In this document: one piece after another, positions 56,438 through 64,000 of the stretch
Layout: each line of letters opens with the position of its first letter
Numbering within the stretch: the first letter of the stretch is position 1
Notes under the pieces: model-generated
The model's database searches: none
Told to the model about the DNA's origin: nothing
What the model saw: the letters and a program-made list of their open reading frames with translations, nothing else
Made by a program: the position numbers and the translations under genes
Origin: CAWJJM01 sp963843275
GTDB lineage: Bacteria > Acidobacteriota > Thermoanaerobaculia > Multivoradales > JBCCEF01
Length of the DNA: 64,000 bases
Assembly (NCBI GenBank): GCA_963843275.1
Contig: CAWJJM010000012.1
Span: forward strand, 1,054,001 to 1,118,000
Direction of reading: 5' to 3'

Positions 56438-57979
56438 CTAGAGATAGCCGAGCGCCTTGAGCACCTTCTCGGTGTCCTCGGTCATCGTCCGGTCGCCGCC
56501 GCAGGCCGCCGAGGCGGGCTCGATCTCGACCGGGAAACGCTCGGCGTGCTCCCAGGTCGACAGCTCGCGCTGCAGCCGCCGCAGGACGTCCGGGTGGGCG
56601 TCCGCGACGTTCTCCGTCTCCCCGGGGTCGTTGACCAGGTCGTAGAGGGTGAAGCGCACCCCGGCGCCGCCGATCCACTCCTGCTCCGGGCGGGTCTGGG
56701 CGAAGACGAGCTTGTAGCGTCCGTCGCGGACCACTTTCTGCCACTTGTTGTGCGCCTCCCAGCCCGCCTCGGCGAAGGCGGGACCCCAGGGCGCCGGCGT
56801 TCCGCCCTCCCCGGCGGCCGGGGCGGGCGGTGGCGGCGCGCCGCGCAGGCGCGGGGTCAGGGTCCGCCCCTGCATCCAGGTGCCGTCGGCCAGGCCCACG
56901 CCGGCGGCCTCGAGCAGGGTGGGGGAGACGTCGAGCAGCTCGACCGGATCGGGATCGCTGCGCGGCTCCAGGACGCCGGGGTAGTGGAAGATCAGCGGCA
57001 CCCGCAGGCAGGTCTGGAAGGAGAAGCGGCCGTGGTCGAAGTAGTAGTGGTGCTCGCCGAGCGATTCGCCGTGGTCCGAGGTGAACACCGTCAGGGTGCG
57101 GTCCATCAGCCCCCGCTCGCGCGCGGCGTCGAGCAGCTTGCCGATCCAATGGTCGGTGTAGGCGATCTCCGCGTCGTAGCGGGCGACGTAGAAGGCGAGC
57201 TCGTCGTGGCCGTCGAGCACCCGGTCGTAGCCGATCCCCATCATCTGCTGCTTGGCCCGGTCACTGATCTCGATCCGGGTCGACGGGTCGTACTGGTCGT
57301 CGCCCTGGAAGCGGCTGGCCCACTCGCCCGGCGGAGCGTAGGGGAAGTGCGGGTCGACGTAGTGCACCCAGAGGAACCAGGGCTTGTCGCCGCCCTGCCG
57401 GATGCGCTCGAGCTGGCCCACGGCCAGGTGGGTGATCGCCTCGGCCCCGATCGGGTCGAGCCCGGGCTCGGGCGGCTCGATGGTCCACGCCTGGAGGAAG
57501 CTGTCGAAGCCCTGGTCGAAGTAGAAGTCGCTGGCCAGGGCGGCGTTGGCGATCACCGCGTGGGTCTGGTAGCCGGCGTCCCGCAGCTCCTCGGCGAGCA
57601 TGCGGAAGCGGCAGGGCAACGGCTGCCCGATCCGCCGCACGATGCCGTTGTCCTTCGAGTAGGTCGAGGTGAACAGCGAGGCGAACGAGGGGCCGGTCTT
57701 CGGCCACTGCACGACCGGCTGGTCGAAGCGCACGCCCTCGGCGGCCAGGCGGTCGAGGTTCGGCGAGGTGTCGCGGGCGTAGCCGTAGCTCCCCAGGTGG
57801 TCGGCGCGCAGGGTGTCGACGGTGATCAGCAGGATGTTGCTCTTCGCCGGCAGCGGCGGGGGCGGCGCCGCGGCCTCGCGGCCGCCGCAGGCCGCCAGCA
57901 GCAGCAGGCAGGGCGCCGCCAGCCGGAGCCCCGTCCGGCGGCGGCGACAGGGGGACGGACGGCTCTCGACGGCTTGCAT
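56438..57979 (-). CDS. sulfatase-superfamily lipoprotein
   Basis: A 513-residue protein. The lipoprotein signal ends in LLLLAAC (Cys about 31). The alkaline phosphatase-superfamily core has ILLITVDTLRADHLGSYGY, YTDHWIGKLLDAA, FTSDHGESLGEHHYYFDHG, HYVDPHFPYAPP and YDLVNDPGETENVA. The usual sulfatase C/S-x-P-x-R signature is absent; the equivalent segment is WPKTGPSFASLFTS, so Thr or Ser may be the nucleophile and the substrate need not be a sulfate ester. It is probably anchored in a membrane facing the periplasm. It lies 31 bases before rpiB in the same direction. Confidence 0.87.
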   Translation of the reverse strand: MQAVESRPSPCRRRRTGLRLAAPCLLLLAACGGREAAAPPPPLPAKSNILLITVDTLRADHLGSYGYARDTSPNLDRLAAEGVRFDQPVVQWPKTGPSFASLFTSTYSKDNGIVRRIGQPLPCRFRMLAEELRDAGYQTHAVIANAALASDFYFDQGFDSFLQAWTIEPPEPGLDPIGAEAITHLAVGQLERIRQGGDKPWFLWVHYVDPHFPYAPPGEWASRFQGDDQYDPSTRIEISDRAKQQMMGIGYDRVLDGHDELAFYVARYDAEIAYTDHWIGKLLDAARERGLMDRTLTVFTSDHGESLGEHHYYFDHGRFSFQTCLRVPLIFHYPGVLEPRSDPDPVELLDVSPTLLEAAGVGLADGTWMQGRTLTPRLRGAPPPPAPAAGEGGTPAPWGPAFAEAGWEAHNKWQKVVRDGRYKLVFAQTRPEQEWIGGAGVRFTLYDLVNDPGETENVADAHPDVLRRLQRELSTWEHAERFPVEIEPASAACGGDRTMTEDTEKVLKALGYL

Positions 57980-58050
57980 CGACGGCTCTCTCGGGGGTGT
58001 GGGCGGGCTCGGCGGGCGCGCTGGAGGCGCACCCCGGACACCGCCGCTCA

Positions 58051-58851
58051 TCATAGCGGAAGGGACCGGGGGCCGGCATGCCCGGCGCGGCGCCGGCGGA
58101 CCTCGAACAGCACCAGCGCCGCCGCCATCGCCGCGTTGAGCGACTCGACCGGCGGCGCCAGCGGGACGGTGAGCCGGAGGTCGGCGGCGGCGGCCAGGGC
58201 GGGCGGCAGGCCGGCGCCCTCGGCGCCGAGCTCGAGGACGAGCGCCCCGGACAGGTCGGCCTCCCACAGCGGCTCGCCGTCGCGGGGTACCAGCGCCACC
58301 CGGCGCGGCGCCAGGGGAGCGAGGGCGCTGTCGAGGTCCTCCGGCGCGGACCCGACGGCGACGGCCAGCCGCAGCAGGCTGCCGGCGGAGGCGCGTAGCG
58401 CCCGCGGGTGGTTCGGGTGCGCGCTGCCGGGCGCCAACGCCAGGCCGGCGGCGCCGGCGGCCTCGGCGGCGCGCGCCAGGGCGCCGAGGTTGCCGGGGTC
58501 CTGCAGGCCGCCGGCCCAGACGTAGACGCCGTCCGGCCGCCGCGGCAGCGCCGCCGCGCCACCCCGCGGCAGGTGGACGACCGCGGCGACGCCGCGTGGC
58601 GAGTCGGCGTCGAGCACGGCCTCGAGAAGCTCCGGCGCCACGGTCTCGGGCGGCGCCGCGAGCCGGGCGGCCAGCGCGCGGCCCGCGGGGCCGGCGAGGA
58701 GCTCCTCGGTGGCCAGGACGATCGGCAGCTCGAGCCCGGAGGCGAGCGCCTCGGCCACCAGGTGGGGCCCTTCGAGCAGGGCGAGATCGCCTTTACATCG
58801 CCGGGCCTGCCGCATAGTCTTCAGCTTCTGGTTATGGCGACTGGTGATCAC
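58051..58851 (-). CDS. SpoU/TrmH-family RNA 2'-O-methyltransferase
   Basis: About 266 residues. The N-terminal substrate-binding part has ITSRHNQKLKTMRQA and LALLEGPHLVAEAL; the knotted SPOUT domain has the motifs LQDPGNLGALARAAEAAGAAGLAL (motif 1), LELGAEGAGLPP (motif 2) and LTVPLAPPVESLNAAMAAALVLFE (motif 3). It methylates a ribose in rRNA or tRNA. The GTG at 58851 gives the conserved ITSRHN start but then overlaps the divergent gene by 18 bases; the ATG at 58815 is shorter. Confidence 0.9.
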   Translation of the reverse strand: MITSRHNQKLKTMRQARRCKGDLALLEGPHLVAEALASGLELPIVLATEELLAGPAGRALAARLAAPPETVAPELLEAVLDADSPRGVAAVVHLPRGGAAALPRRPDGVYVWAGGLQDPGNLGALARAAEAAGAAGLALAPGSAHPNHPRALRASAGSLLRLAVAVGSAPEDLDSALAPLAPRRVALVPRDGEPLWEADLSGALVLELGAEGAGLPPALAAAADLRLTVPLAPPVESLNAAMAAALVLFEVRRRRAGHAGPRSLPL

Positions 58852-59451
58852 GGTCCCGATCTTAGGGAGTTCTGGCAACGCCTCCAAACGGGGGTGGCTG
58901 CCGTGGTGGCGGCGCCGAGCCCCGAGAAGCTCCTCGGGGTGCGCGACGGGCTGGTGCGCTACTTCCGCGACGGCCTCGACCGCTCGCTGTCGGTGGCGGT
59001 GGTGCCGCACACCGACGAGCTCGAGCCGGTGGGCCTGCCCTGCACCGACGCGGACGTGCTGGCGCTGGCCCGCCGTCGCGCCCGCGGGCTCGCCGAGGAG
59101 CTGCGCGGCGAGTACCACTTCTACGTCGCCAGCGAGGGGGGCCTGTCGGCCATCGAGCTCGACGGCGAGGCGCATTGGTTCGTGCGCAACTGGACGGTGG
59201 TCCTGTCGCCGGTCGGCGAGGCCTGGGGGGGCAGCGGGGCGGTGGAGCTGCCGCGTCGGCTGGTCGACGGCCTGGAGCAGGAGCAGATCGCCTACGCGGT
59301 ACCCGGCACGCGGCGCGGCGGCGGCGTGATGAGCTCCCTGACCGGAGGCCTGGAGACGCGCCGCCGGGCCACCGCCCTGTCGACCGGCAACGCCCTCGCC
59401 TCGCTGTTCTACGGCATGCTCGAGGGCCGCCCGGGGAGCCGTCGGAGCTGA
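58834..59451 (+). CDS. DUF84-like (inosine/xanthosine triphosphatase-like) protein
   Basis: A 205-residue soluble protein. The centre has YVASEGGLSAIEL and WFVRNWTVVLSPVGEAWGGSGAVELPRRLVDGL, which resemble the DUF84/YjjX pattern (GVEGGL..., WAVV..., GRSGSFELP...). The ending TGGLETRRRATALSTGNALASLFY matches the LTxGxxxR...AL tail. Members remove non-canonical purine nucleotides such as ITP and XTP. The N-terminal 50 residues diverge, with no clear GS/TxNxxK motif, so this may be a degenerate or related family. No Shine-Dalgarno sequence; it is head-to-head with the methyltransferase gene. Confidence 0.65.
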   Translation: MATGDHGPDLREFWQRLQTGVAAVVAAPSPEKLLGVRDGLVRYFRDGLDRSLSVAVVPHTDELEPVGLPCTDADVLALARRRARGLAEELRGEYHFYVASEGGLSAIELDGEAHWFVRNWTVVLSPVGEAWGGSGAVELPRRLVDGLEQEQIAYAVPGTRRGGGVMSSLTGGLETRRRATALSTGNALASLFYGMLEGRPGSRRS

Positions 59452-59593
59452 CCCCCGCCGCGACCGCCCCGGCGCGTCGCGGACCCCCCCGTGCGGCCTT
59501 GGCCGGCCGCGGCGCGCTCTGCTACCATGCGCCTCCGGCCGTGCGCGGCCACCGCGCCCTTCGCGCCCACTCGAACCCGGAAGGACTCGAAAC

Positions 59594-60769
59594 ATGTCGG
59601 AACCCGCCAACCGCCTGTTCACGTCGGAGTCGGTGACCGAGGGTCACCCCGACAAGATCGCCGACCAGATCTCCGACGCGGTGCTCGACGAGGTGATGCA
59701 GCAGGACCCGAAGGGGAGGGTGGCCTGCGAGACGCTGGTGACCACCGGCATGGTGCTGCTCGCCGGCGAGATCAGCACCTCGGCGCGCCTCGACTTCGCC
59801 GCCATCGCCCGCCGCACCGTGCTCGCCATCGGCTACGACCGCCCCGAGTACGGCTTCGAGGGCAACACCTGCTCGGTGCTCTCGGCGATCGACCCCCAGT
59901 CGGCCGACATCGCGCTCGGCGTCGACGTCGGAGGGGCCGGCGACCAGGGGCTGATGTTCGGCTTCGCCTGCCGCGAGACGCCCGAGCTGATGCCGCTGCC
60001 GATCATGCTCGCCCACCAGCTCACCCGGCGGCTCGCCGAGGTGCGGCGGGCGGAGACGGTGGACTGGCTGCGCCCCGACGGCAAGAGCCAGGTGACGGTG
60101 GAGTACCGGGGCCACGAGCCGGTGCGGGTGCACACCGTGGTCGTCTCCACCCAGCACGGCCCGGACGTGGGGCACGACGAGCTGCGCGCGGGGATCATCG
60201 AGGAGGTGATCCGCCCGGTGGTGCCGGCCGCCCTGCTCGACGCCGACACGGTCTTCCACATCAACCCCACCGGCCGTTTCGTGATCGGCGGCCCGCAGGG
60301 CGACTGCGGGCTGACCGGTCGCAAGATCATCGTCGACACCTACGGCGGCGTCGGCAGTCACGGCGGCGGCGCCTTCTCCGGCAAGGACCCCACCAAGGTC
60401 GACCGCTCGGCCAGCTACATGGCGCGCCACATCGCCAAGAGCCTGGTGGCGGCCGGCCTCGCCGACCGCCTCGAGGTGCAGCTCGCCTACGCCATCGGGG
60501 TGGCCGACCCGGTCTCGGTGCACGTGGACGACTTCGGCACCGGCCGGCTCCCCGCGGCGCGGCTCGTCGAGCTGATCCGCGGCGAGTTCCCGCTGTCGCC
60601 GGGCGCGATCATCGAGTACCTCGACCTGCGGCGCCCGATCTACCAGCGCACCGCCGCCTACGGGCACTTCGGGCGCGCCGACGACGGCTTCCCCTGGGAG
60701 GACGTCGGCCGCGCGGCCGAGCTGCGCCAGGCGGCGGGCCTGGCGGACGCCCCTCCCGCCGTCGCCTGA
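59594..60769 (+). CDS. metK: S-adenosylmethionine synthetase
   Basis: A 391-residue MetK: FTSESVTEGHPDKIADQISDAVLD, VTTGMVLLAGEI, GFEGNTCSVLSAID, GAGDQGLMFGFACRETPELMPLPI, NPTGRFVIGGPQGDCGLTGRKIIVDTYGG and HGGGAFSGKDPTKVDRSASYMARHIAKS. All ATP and methionine signature blocks are intact. ATG 59594 has GGAAGGA upstream. It makes the methyl donor used, among others, by the nearby RNA methyltransferase. No SAM riboswitch structure is seen in the 140 bases upstream. Confidence 0.97.
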   Translation: MSEPANRLFTSESVTEGHPDKIADQISDAVLDEVMQQDPKGRVACETLVTTGMVLLAGEISTSARLDFAAIARRTVLAIGYDRPEYGFEGNTCSVLSAIDPQSADIALGVDVGGAGDQGLMFGFACRETPELMPLPIMLAHQLTRRLAEVRRAETVDWLRPDGKSQVTVEYRGHEPVRVHTVVVSTQHGPDVGHDELRAGIIEEVIRPVVPAALLDADTVFHINPTGRFVIGGPQGDCGLTGRKIIVDTYGGVGSHGGGAFSGKDPTKVDRSASYMARHIAKSLVAAGLADRLEVQLAYAIGVADPVSVHVDDFGTGRLPAARLVELIRGEFPLSPGAIIEYLDLRRPIYQRTAAYGHFGRADDGFPWEDVGRAAELRQAAGLADAPPAVA

Positions 60770-60883
60770 GCGGGCCGGTCGGATCCCCGGAAGAGGCCCC
60801 CCGAGGGCCGCTCCCGGGCGATGGACACGGGCCCGCCGGGATGGTAGCGTCGGCTTGAAACCGCAGCTACGGAAGCACTGCCG

Positions 60884-61438
60884 ATGACCCTCGTCGCCCC
60901 CTCCGGCCCGCCCTCGGTCGAGGAGCTCTTCCTCGACCTGCAGCCGAAGCTCCGGCGCGTCTTCCGTCGCTTCCGGCTGCCCGTCGAGGACGCGGAGGAC
61001 GTGCTCCAGGAGACCTTCCTCGACCTGGTCTACAAGCAGGACGAGATCTACAACGCCGAGGCCTGGGTCCTCGCGGCCGTGCGCAACCGCTGCATCGTCT
61101 ACTGGCGCCGCCGCCGGCGGCAGCTCTGGGAGGCGGTCGACGCCGCCGTCCTCGAGCTGTTCGCCGCGCCCCATCCGCCGAGCCAGGAGGCGGTGGACCT
61201 GCGCCGCGACCTGGAGCGCGTGCTGGCGCGGCTGCCGCAGCGGTGCCGCTCGGTGCTGGCGCTGCGCTACGGCCTCGGGTACCGGTCGCAGGAGGTGGCG
61301 GAGCGGCTCGGCTACCGTCCGTCCAGCATCCGCAAGGTGACCAGCCGTTGCGTCGCGGCGCTGAGCCGCGAGCTGTTGGCGGCGGGCGACCTCGTCACGG
61401 GCGGGGGAGCCGGCCGCCGAGGGCCGGCGGCGCCGTGA
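60884..61438 (+). CDS. ECF-type RNA polymerase sigma factor 1
   Basis: A 184-residue sigma factor. Region 2 has FRRFRLPVEDAEDVLQETFLDLVYKQ with AWVLAAVRNRCIVYWRRRRR; region 4 has LERVLARLPQRCRSVLALRYGLGYRSQEVAERLGYRPSSIRKVTSRCVAAL. It should direct RNA polymerase to its own promoter set. The next gene is a paralogue whose GTG overlaps this stop (GTGA), so both are made together. A third gene downstream is a probable zinc-binding regulator. Confidence 0.88.
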   Translation: MTLVAPSGPPSVEELFLDLQPKLRRVFRRFRLPVEDAEDVLQETFLDLVYKQDEIYNAEAWVLAAVRNRCIVYWRRRRRQLWEAVDAAVLELFAAPHPPSQEAVDLRRDLERVLARLPQRCRSVLALRYGLGYRSQEVAERLGYRPSSIRKVTSRCVAALSRELLAAGDLVTGGGAGRRGPAAP

Positions 61439-61986
61439 CCGAACGACGCGACGCCTCGCCGCTCGCGCCGTCGGCCGGGCGTCCGGTGCCGGCGGCGGCG
61501 ATCGTGGCGACGCTGGAGTCCTCGCGGCCGGCGCTGCAGCGGGTCCTGTCCACCTACGACGTGCCCCCCCAGGACGCCGAGGACCTGCTGCAGGAGGCCT
61601 ACCTCACCCTGCTCTACAAGTGGGAGCGTGTGGAGTGCCCGCAGGCCTGGCTGATCGGCACGCTGCGCAAGAAGTGCATCATGTATTGGCGCAGCCGGCG
61701 CCGGCGCCTCTACGACGCCATGGACGCGGCGTTGCTCGACCTGTTGGTCGAGCCCGCCCGGCCCGTGCAGGAAGGGCGCGATCTGTGTCATGATTTCGAA
61801 AGAGCCTTGAGCCGTCTGCCGGCGCGCTGCCAACGTCTGCTGCGCCTGCGCTACGTGCTCGGCCTCGGCCCGAACGAGGCGGCGCTCGAGATGGGGTATC
61901 AGCCGTCGAGCATCCGGAAGGTCACGAGCCGGTGCCTCGCGGCCCTCAGCCGCGAGCTCATCGAGACGGGTTTCCTGGAGTCCTGA
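61435..61986 (+). CDS. ECF-type RNA polymerase sigma factor 2
   Basis: A 183-residue paralogue of the preceding sigma factor. Region 2 has LSTYDVPPQDAEDLLQEAYLTLLYKWE with AWLIGTLRKKCIMYWRSRRRRLYDAMD, region 4 has LSRLPARCQRLLRLRYVLGLGPNEAALEMGYQPSSIRKVTSRCLAALSRELI. The recognition helix differs little (YRPSSIRKV versus YQPSSIRKV), suggesting overlapping promoter specificity. GTG 61435 overlaps the first gene stop; the stop at 61986 is 2 bases before the TPR gene. Confidence 0.88.
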   Translation: MTERRDASPLAPSAGRPVPAAAIVATLESSRPALQRVLSTYDVPPQDAEDLLQEAYLTLLYKWERVECPQAWLIGTLRKKCIMYWRSRRRRLYDAMDAALLDLLVEPARPVQEGRDLCHDFERALSRLPARCQRLLRLRYVLGLGPNEAALEMGYQPSSIRKVTSRCLAALSRELIETGFLES

Positions 61987-61988
61987 AG

Positions 61989-63389
61989 ATGACGGAGTCG
62001 AACCAGCCTCACCCCGCCCGCGAGTCCCTGGAGCGCTTCCTGCGCGGCGCGCTGCCGCGACCGGAAGCCCGGCAGGTGTTGCGCCATCTGCTCACCGGGT
62101 GCCCGAGCTGCCGCGCGGCCGCCGGCGCCGCCTGGCCGGGTTCCGCCGCACCGACGACGGCCGGCGGCGCCTCCGGCAACGTGGTCCCCTTCGAGGAGCG
62201 CCTTCCCGAGGACCGCTACGCTCCGGCGTTCGCGCGCGTGGCGCAGGACCTGGGGGAGAGGGAGACCTCCTTCCGCCGCGAGGCGGTGGAGGCGGCCCAC
62301 CTGCGCGGCGCGCTGCTGGCGCTGCCGCCGGCCGAACGCTCCTCCCGGCTGGCCGCCGACCCCGCGCGGGTCCGCTGGAGCCTGGTGACCGCGCTGCTCG
62401 ACGACTGCCAGCAGGCCTGCCACGAGGATCCGCAGGTGGCCGTCGAGCTGGGCGAGCTGGCGGTGGCGGCGGCGGACCTGCTCGATCCGGACCGCTATTC
62501 GGCGGCCGCGGTGGGTGACCTGCGCGGCCGTGCTCGGGCGCAGCTCGCCAACGCCCTGCGGGTGACCGGACGCTTCCGCGACGCCGAGGAGGCCTTCGCG
62601 GCGGCGACGGCGGAGCTCGAGCGCGGCAGTGGCGACGCCGTCGAGCGCTGCCGCGTCGACTCGCTGCAGGCCCTGCTGTGGATCGAGCGCAAGCGCTTCG
62701 ACGAGGCGGAGCGGCTGCTCGACCGCGTGGAGGTGACCGCGGCCCGCTATGGCGAGCGGCACCTGCAGGGCATCGCGCTGCTGCGCAAGGCGCGCCTGGC
62801 GAACCGGCGCGACGACAACGAGGCCGCCCTCGATCTGCTGCGCCGCAGCGTCGCCCTGATCGACCCGGAGGAGGACCCGGTCCTGGTCCTCGGCGCCGCC
62901 CACAACTTCATGCACCTGCTGGTCGAGTCGGGGCGCTACCGCGAGGCCCTCGACCGCATCGAGCAGACGCGGGCGCTGCACCTGCAGCTCGGCGGCCGCA
63001 TCGACCTGCTGCGTTTCCGCTGGCTCGAGGGCAAGGTGTACCAGGGACTGGGTTGGCTGCGGCAGGCGGCCTCCCTGTACGAGGAGGTGCGCGCCAACTT
63101 CATCGCCGACGGGCTGGCGTTCGAGGTCGCCCTGGTGTCGCTGGACCTGGCCTCGGTCTACAGCCTGGAGGGCGCCGATGCCGAGGTGCGGCGGCTCGCC
63201 GAGGAGATGCTGCCCATCTTCCGGTCCCAGGAGGCGCACCAGGAGGCGCTGGCGGCGGTGCTGTTCTTCCGCGACGCGGTCCGCAGCCGCACGGCCTCGG
63301 TGCGTCTGATCCGCGAGCTGTCCGAGTATCTGCAGCGCTCCCGGAACGAGCCCGGGTTGCGCTTCCACGCCAGCGCTCCCGCCGTCTAG
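61989..63389 (+). CDS. zinc-finger (HxxxCxxC) and TPR protein, likely partner of the ECF sigma factors
   Basis: A 466-residue soluble protein. The first 45 residues hold a zinc anti-sigma-like motif, VLRHLLTGCPSCRAA (H-x4-CxxC), after a short helix. From about residue 90 to 440 it is helical with TPR-type pairs, for example RAQLANALRVTGRFRDAEEAFAAA, IALLRKARLANRRDDNEAAL and LRFRWLEGKVYQGLGWLRQA. No membrane helix is seen, unlike many anti-sigma factors. It starts 2 bases after the second sigma gene. The TPR part may sense a protein or peptide and the N-terminal finger may hold a sigma factor; this is inference. Confidence 0.8.
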   Translation: MTESNQPHPARESLERFLRGALPRPEARQVLRHLLTGCPSCRAAAGAAWPGSAAPTTAGGASGNVVPFEERLPEDRYAPAFARVAQDLGERETSFRREAVEAAHLRGALLALPPAERSSRLAADPARVRWSLVTALLDDCQQACHEDPQVAVELGELAVAAADLLDPDRYSAAAVGDLRGRARAQLANALRVTGRFRDAEEAFAAATAELERGSGDAVERCRVDSLQALLWIERKRFDEAERLLDRVEVTAARYGERHLQGIALLRKARLANRRDDNEAALDLLRRSVALIDPEEDPVLVLGAAHNFMHLLVESGRYREALDRIEQTRALHLQLGGRIDLLRFRWLEGKVYQGLGWLRQAASLYEEVRANFIADGLAFEVALVSLDLASVYSLEGADAEVRRLAEEMLPIFRSQEAHQEALAAVLFFRDAVRSRTASVRLIRELSEYLQRSRNEPGLRFHASAPAV

Positions 63390-63453
63390 ACCCGACGCCG
63401 ACGGCGGGCGTGTCGCTCCGGGCCGGGCCTCCCGGGCGCGGACGGCTTCGCGC

Positions 63454-63459
63454 TAGGCT
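63454..63459 (+). promoter_or_regulatory. -10-like hexamer TAGGCT, leaderless arrangement
   Basis: TAGGCT ends 6 bases before the ATG at 63466, with no Shine-Dalgarno sequence. The spacing to the start is the same as for the genes at 7266, 38601 and 47529. No convincing -35 is visible. Confidence 0.5.
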
Positions 63460-63465
63460 CGTCCG

Positions 63466-64000
63466 ATGGCGACCTCCTCTCCGCCCGGTACCCGCCTGCT
63501 GGTGCTCGGCTGCGGCTTCGGCGGCTACTCCCTGCTCTCCCGGCTGCCGCGCACCGGTTGGCGGAACACGCTGGTCACGCCGCGCAACCACTTCCTGTTC
63601 TACCCGCTGCTCGCCTCGGCCACCGTCGGCAGCGTCGAGTTCCGCAGCATCCTCGAGCCCGCGGCGCGACGCCTCCGGGGGACCCGCGTCCTCGAGGCCG
63701 CCGCCGAGGCGATCGACCTGGCGGCGCGGCGCGTCCACTGCCGCAGCGCGGTGGGGGAGGACCGCTTCGAGCTCTCCTACGACGCGCTGGTGATCGCGGT
63801 GGGCGCGGGGGTGGCGGACTACGGCGTGCGCGGCGTCTTCGAGCACGCCTACACGCTGAAGAGCGTCGAGGACGCGCGCGCCATCCGCCGGGGCATCCTC
63901 GAGCGCTTCGCCGCGGCGGAGATCCCCCACCTCGCGCCGGACGAGGTGCGCCGGCGCCTGACCTTCGTGGTCTGCGGCGGCGGGCCCACCGGGGTCGAGG
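63466..64000 (+). CDS. ndh: type II NADH dehydrogenase-like oxidoreductase (cut by window edge)
   Basis: The first 178 codons are present. The FAD motif LLVLGCGFGGYSLLSRL is followed by VTPRNHFLFYPLLASATVGSVEF, IDLAARRVHC, YDALVIAVGAGVADYGVRGV, LKSVEDARAIRRGILE and the second dinucleotide motif beginning FVVCGGGPTGVE. These define NDH-2, a single-subunit non-pumping NADH:quinone oxidoreductase at the membrane surface. Its quinol could feed the cytochrome bc-type complex at 31-34 kb. Start ATG 63466; the right part lies beyond the window. Confidence 0.88.
   Translation, partial: MATSSPPGTRLLVLGCGFGGYSLLSRLPRTGWRNTLVTPRNHFLFYPLLASATVGSVEFRSILEPAARRLRGTRVLEAAAEAIDLAARRVHCRSAVGEDRFELSYDALVIAVGAGVADYGVRGVFEHAYTLKSVEDARAIRRGILERFAAAEIPHLAPDEVRRRLTFVVCGGGPTGVE

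Noticed and set aside
59452..59593. SAM riboswitch upstream of metK
   Set aside because: The 140 bases are GC-rich without the conserved SAM-I or SAM-II core; only a TACCAT box and an ordinary Shine-Dalgarno sequence are visible.

Overview
The window is a very GC-rich chromosomal segment of a Gram-negative bacterium. Evidence for an outer membrane is a Pal-type lipoprotein, an MtrB-type outer-membrane barrel and periplasmic multihaem cytochromes. The mixture of Kai clock-type genes, WS/DGAT, ECF sigma factors paired with a zinc-finger/TPR protein, Ku/LigD and multihaem respiration would fit an Acidobacteriota-like lineage; that is an inference, since no rRNA or tRNA gene is visible. Coding density is high, no intergenic gap exceeds 300 bases, and I see no insertion sequence, prophage or CRISPR array.

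Layout. 0-2.5 kb: end of a kaiC, two tandem kaiB genes and a hybrid histidine kinase, with overlapping starts and stops. 2.5-8 kb: an FHA-GAF-SpoIIE phosphatase, a Pal-like lipoprotein, a NarL-type two-component pair and a conserved unknown protein. 8-12.5 kb: a secreted unknown protein, a TreT-like trehalose synthase, protoporphyrinogen oxidase hemG (frameshifted) and a DUF4126 protein. 12.5-19.2 kb: a stress cluster of three universal-stress proteins, a CBS protein, formate-tetrahydrofolate ligase (broken many times) and a beta-CASP ribonuclease. 19.2-23 kb: a WS/DGAT acyltransferase facing a large protein with a cyanobacterial acyl-ACP-reductase-like domain. 23-34.3 kb: a respiratory island with an MtrAB porin-cytochrome pair (decahaem), an 11-haem/cytochrome b fusion of CbcL type flanked by two paralogous monohaem cytochromes, and a Rieske/cytochrome b/11-haem cytochrome c complex. 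34.3-38 kb: ArsR regulator, thioredoxin, FmdB, DUF302, ZIP transporter, MerR-TPR protein. 37.7-42.3 kb: Ku and LigD (non-homologous end joining) and an RdgC-like protein. 42.3-44.8 kb: a second NarL-type pair and a DUF2892 protein. 45-51.9 kb: quinone oxidoreductase, guaB, secA, an M23 endopeptidase. 52-55 kb: copper module csoR-copA with a clear operator. 55-64 kb: murB-rpiB, a sulfatase-superfamily lipoprotein, an RNA methyltransferase, a DUF84 protein, metK, two ECF sigma factors with a zinc-finger/TPR partner, and the start of an NDH-2.

The genes join most clearly in the respiratory island. A CbcL-like protein and a bc-type complex could exchange electrons between the quinone pool and periplasmic cytochromes, and MtrAB could carry them across the outer membrane. 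No surface MtrC-type cytochrome is in the window, so direction (metal reduction or oxidation) is open.

Two window-wide observations matter for any reader. First, at least nine transcription units have a -10-like hexamer 5-9 bases upstream of an ATG with no Shine-Dalgarno sequence, so leaderless mRNAs look common. Second, single-base indels, nearly all insertions, break secA, cytochrome b, Rieske, a response regulator, hemG, a multihaem cytochrome and especially fhs. Because essential genes are hit, these are more likely consensus errors than decay.
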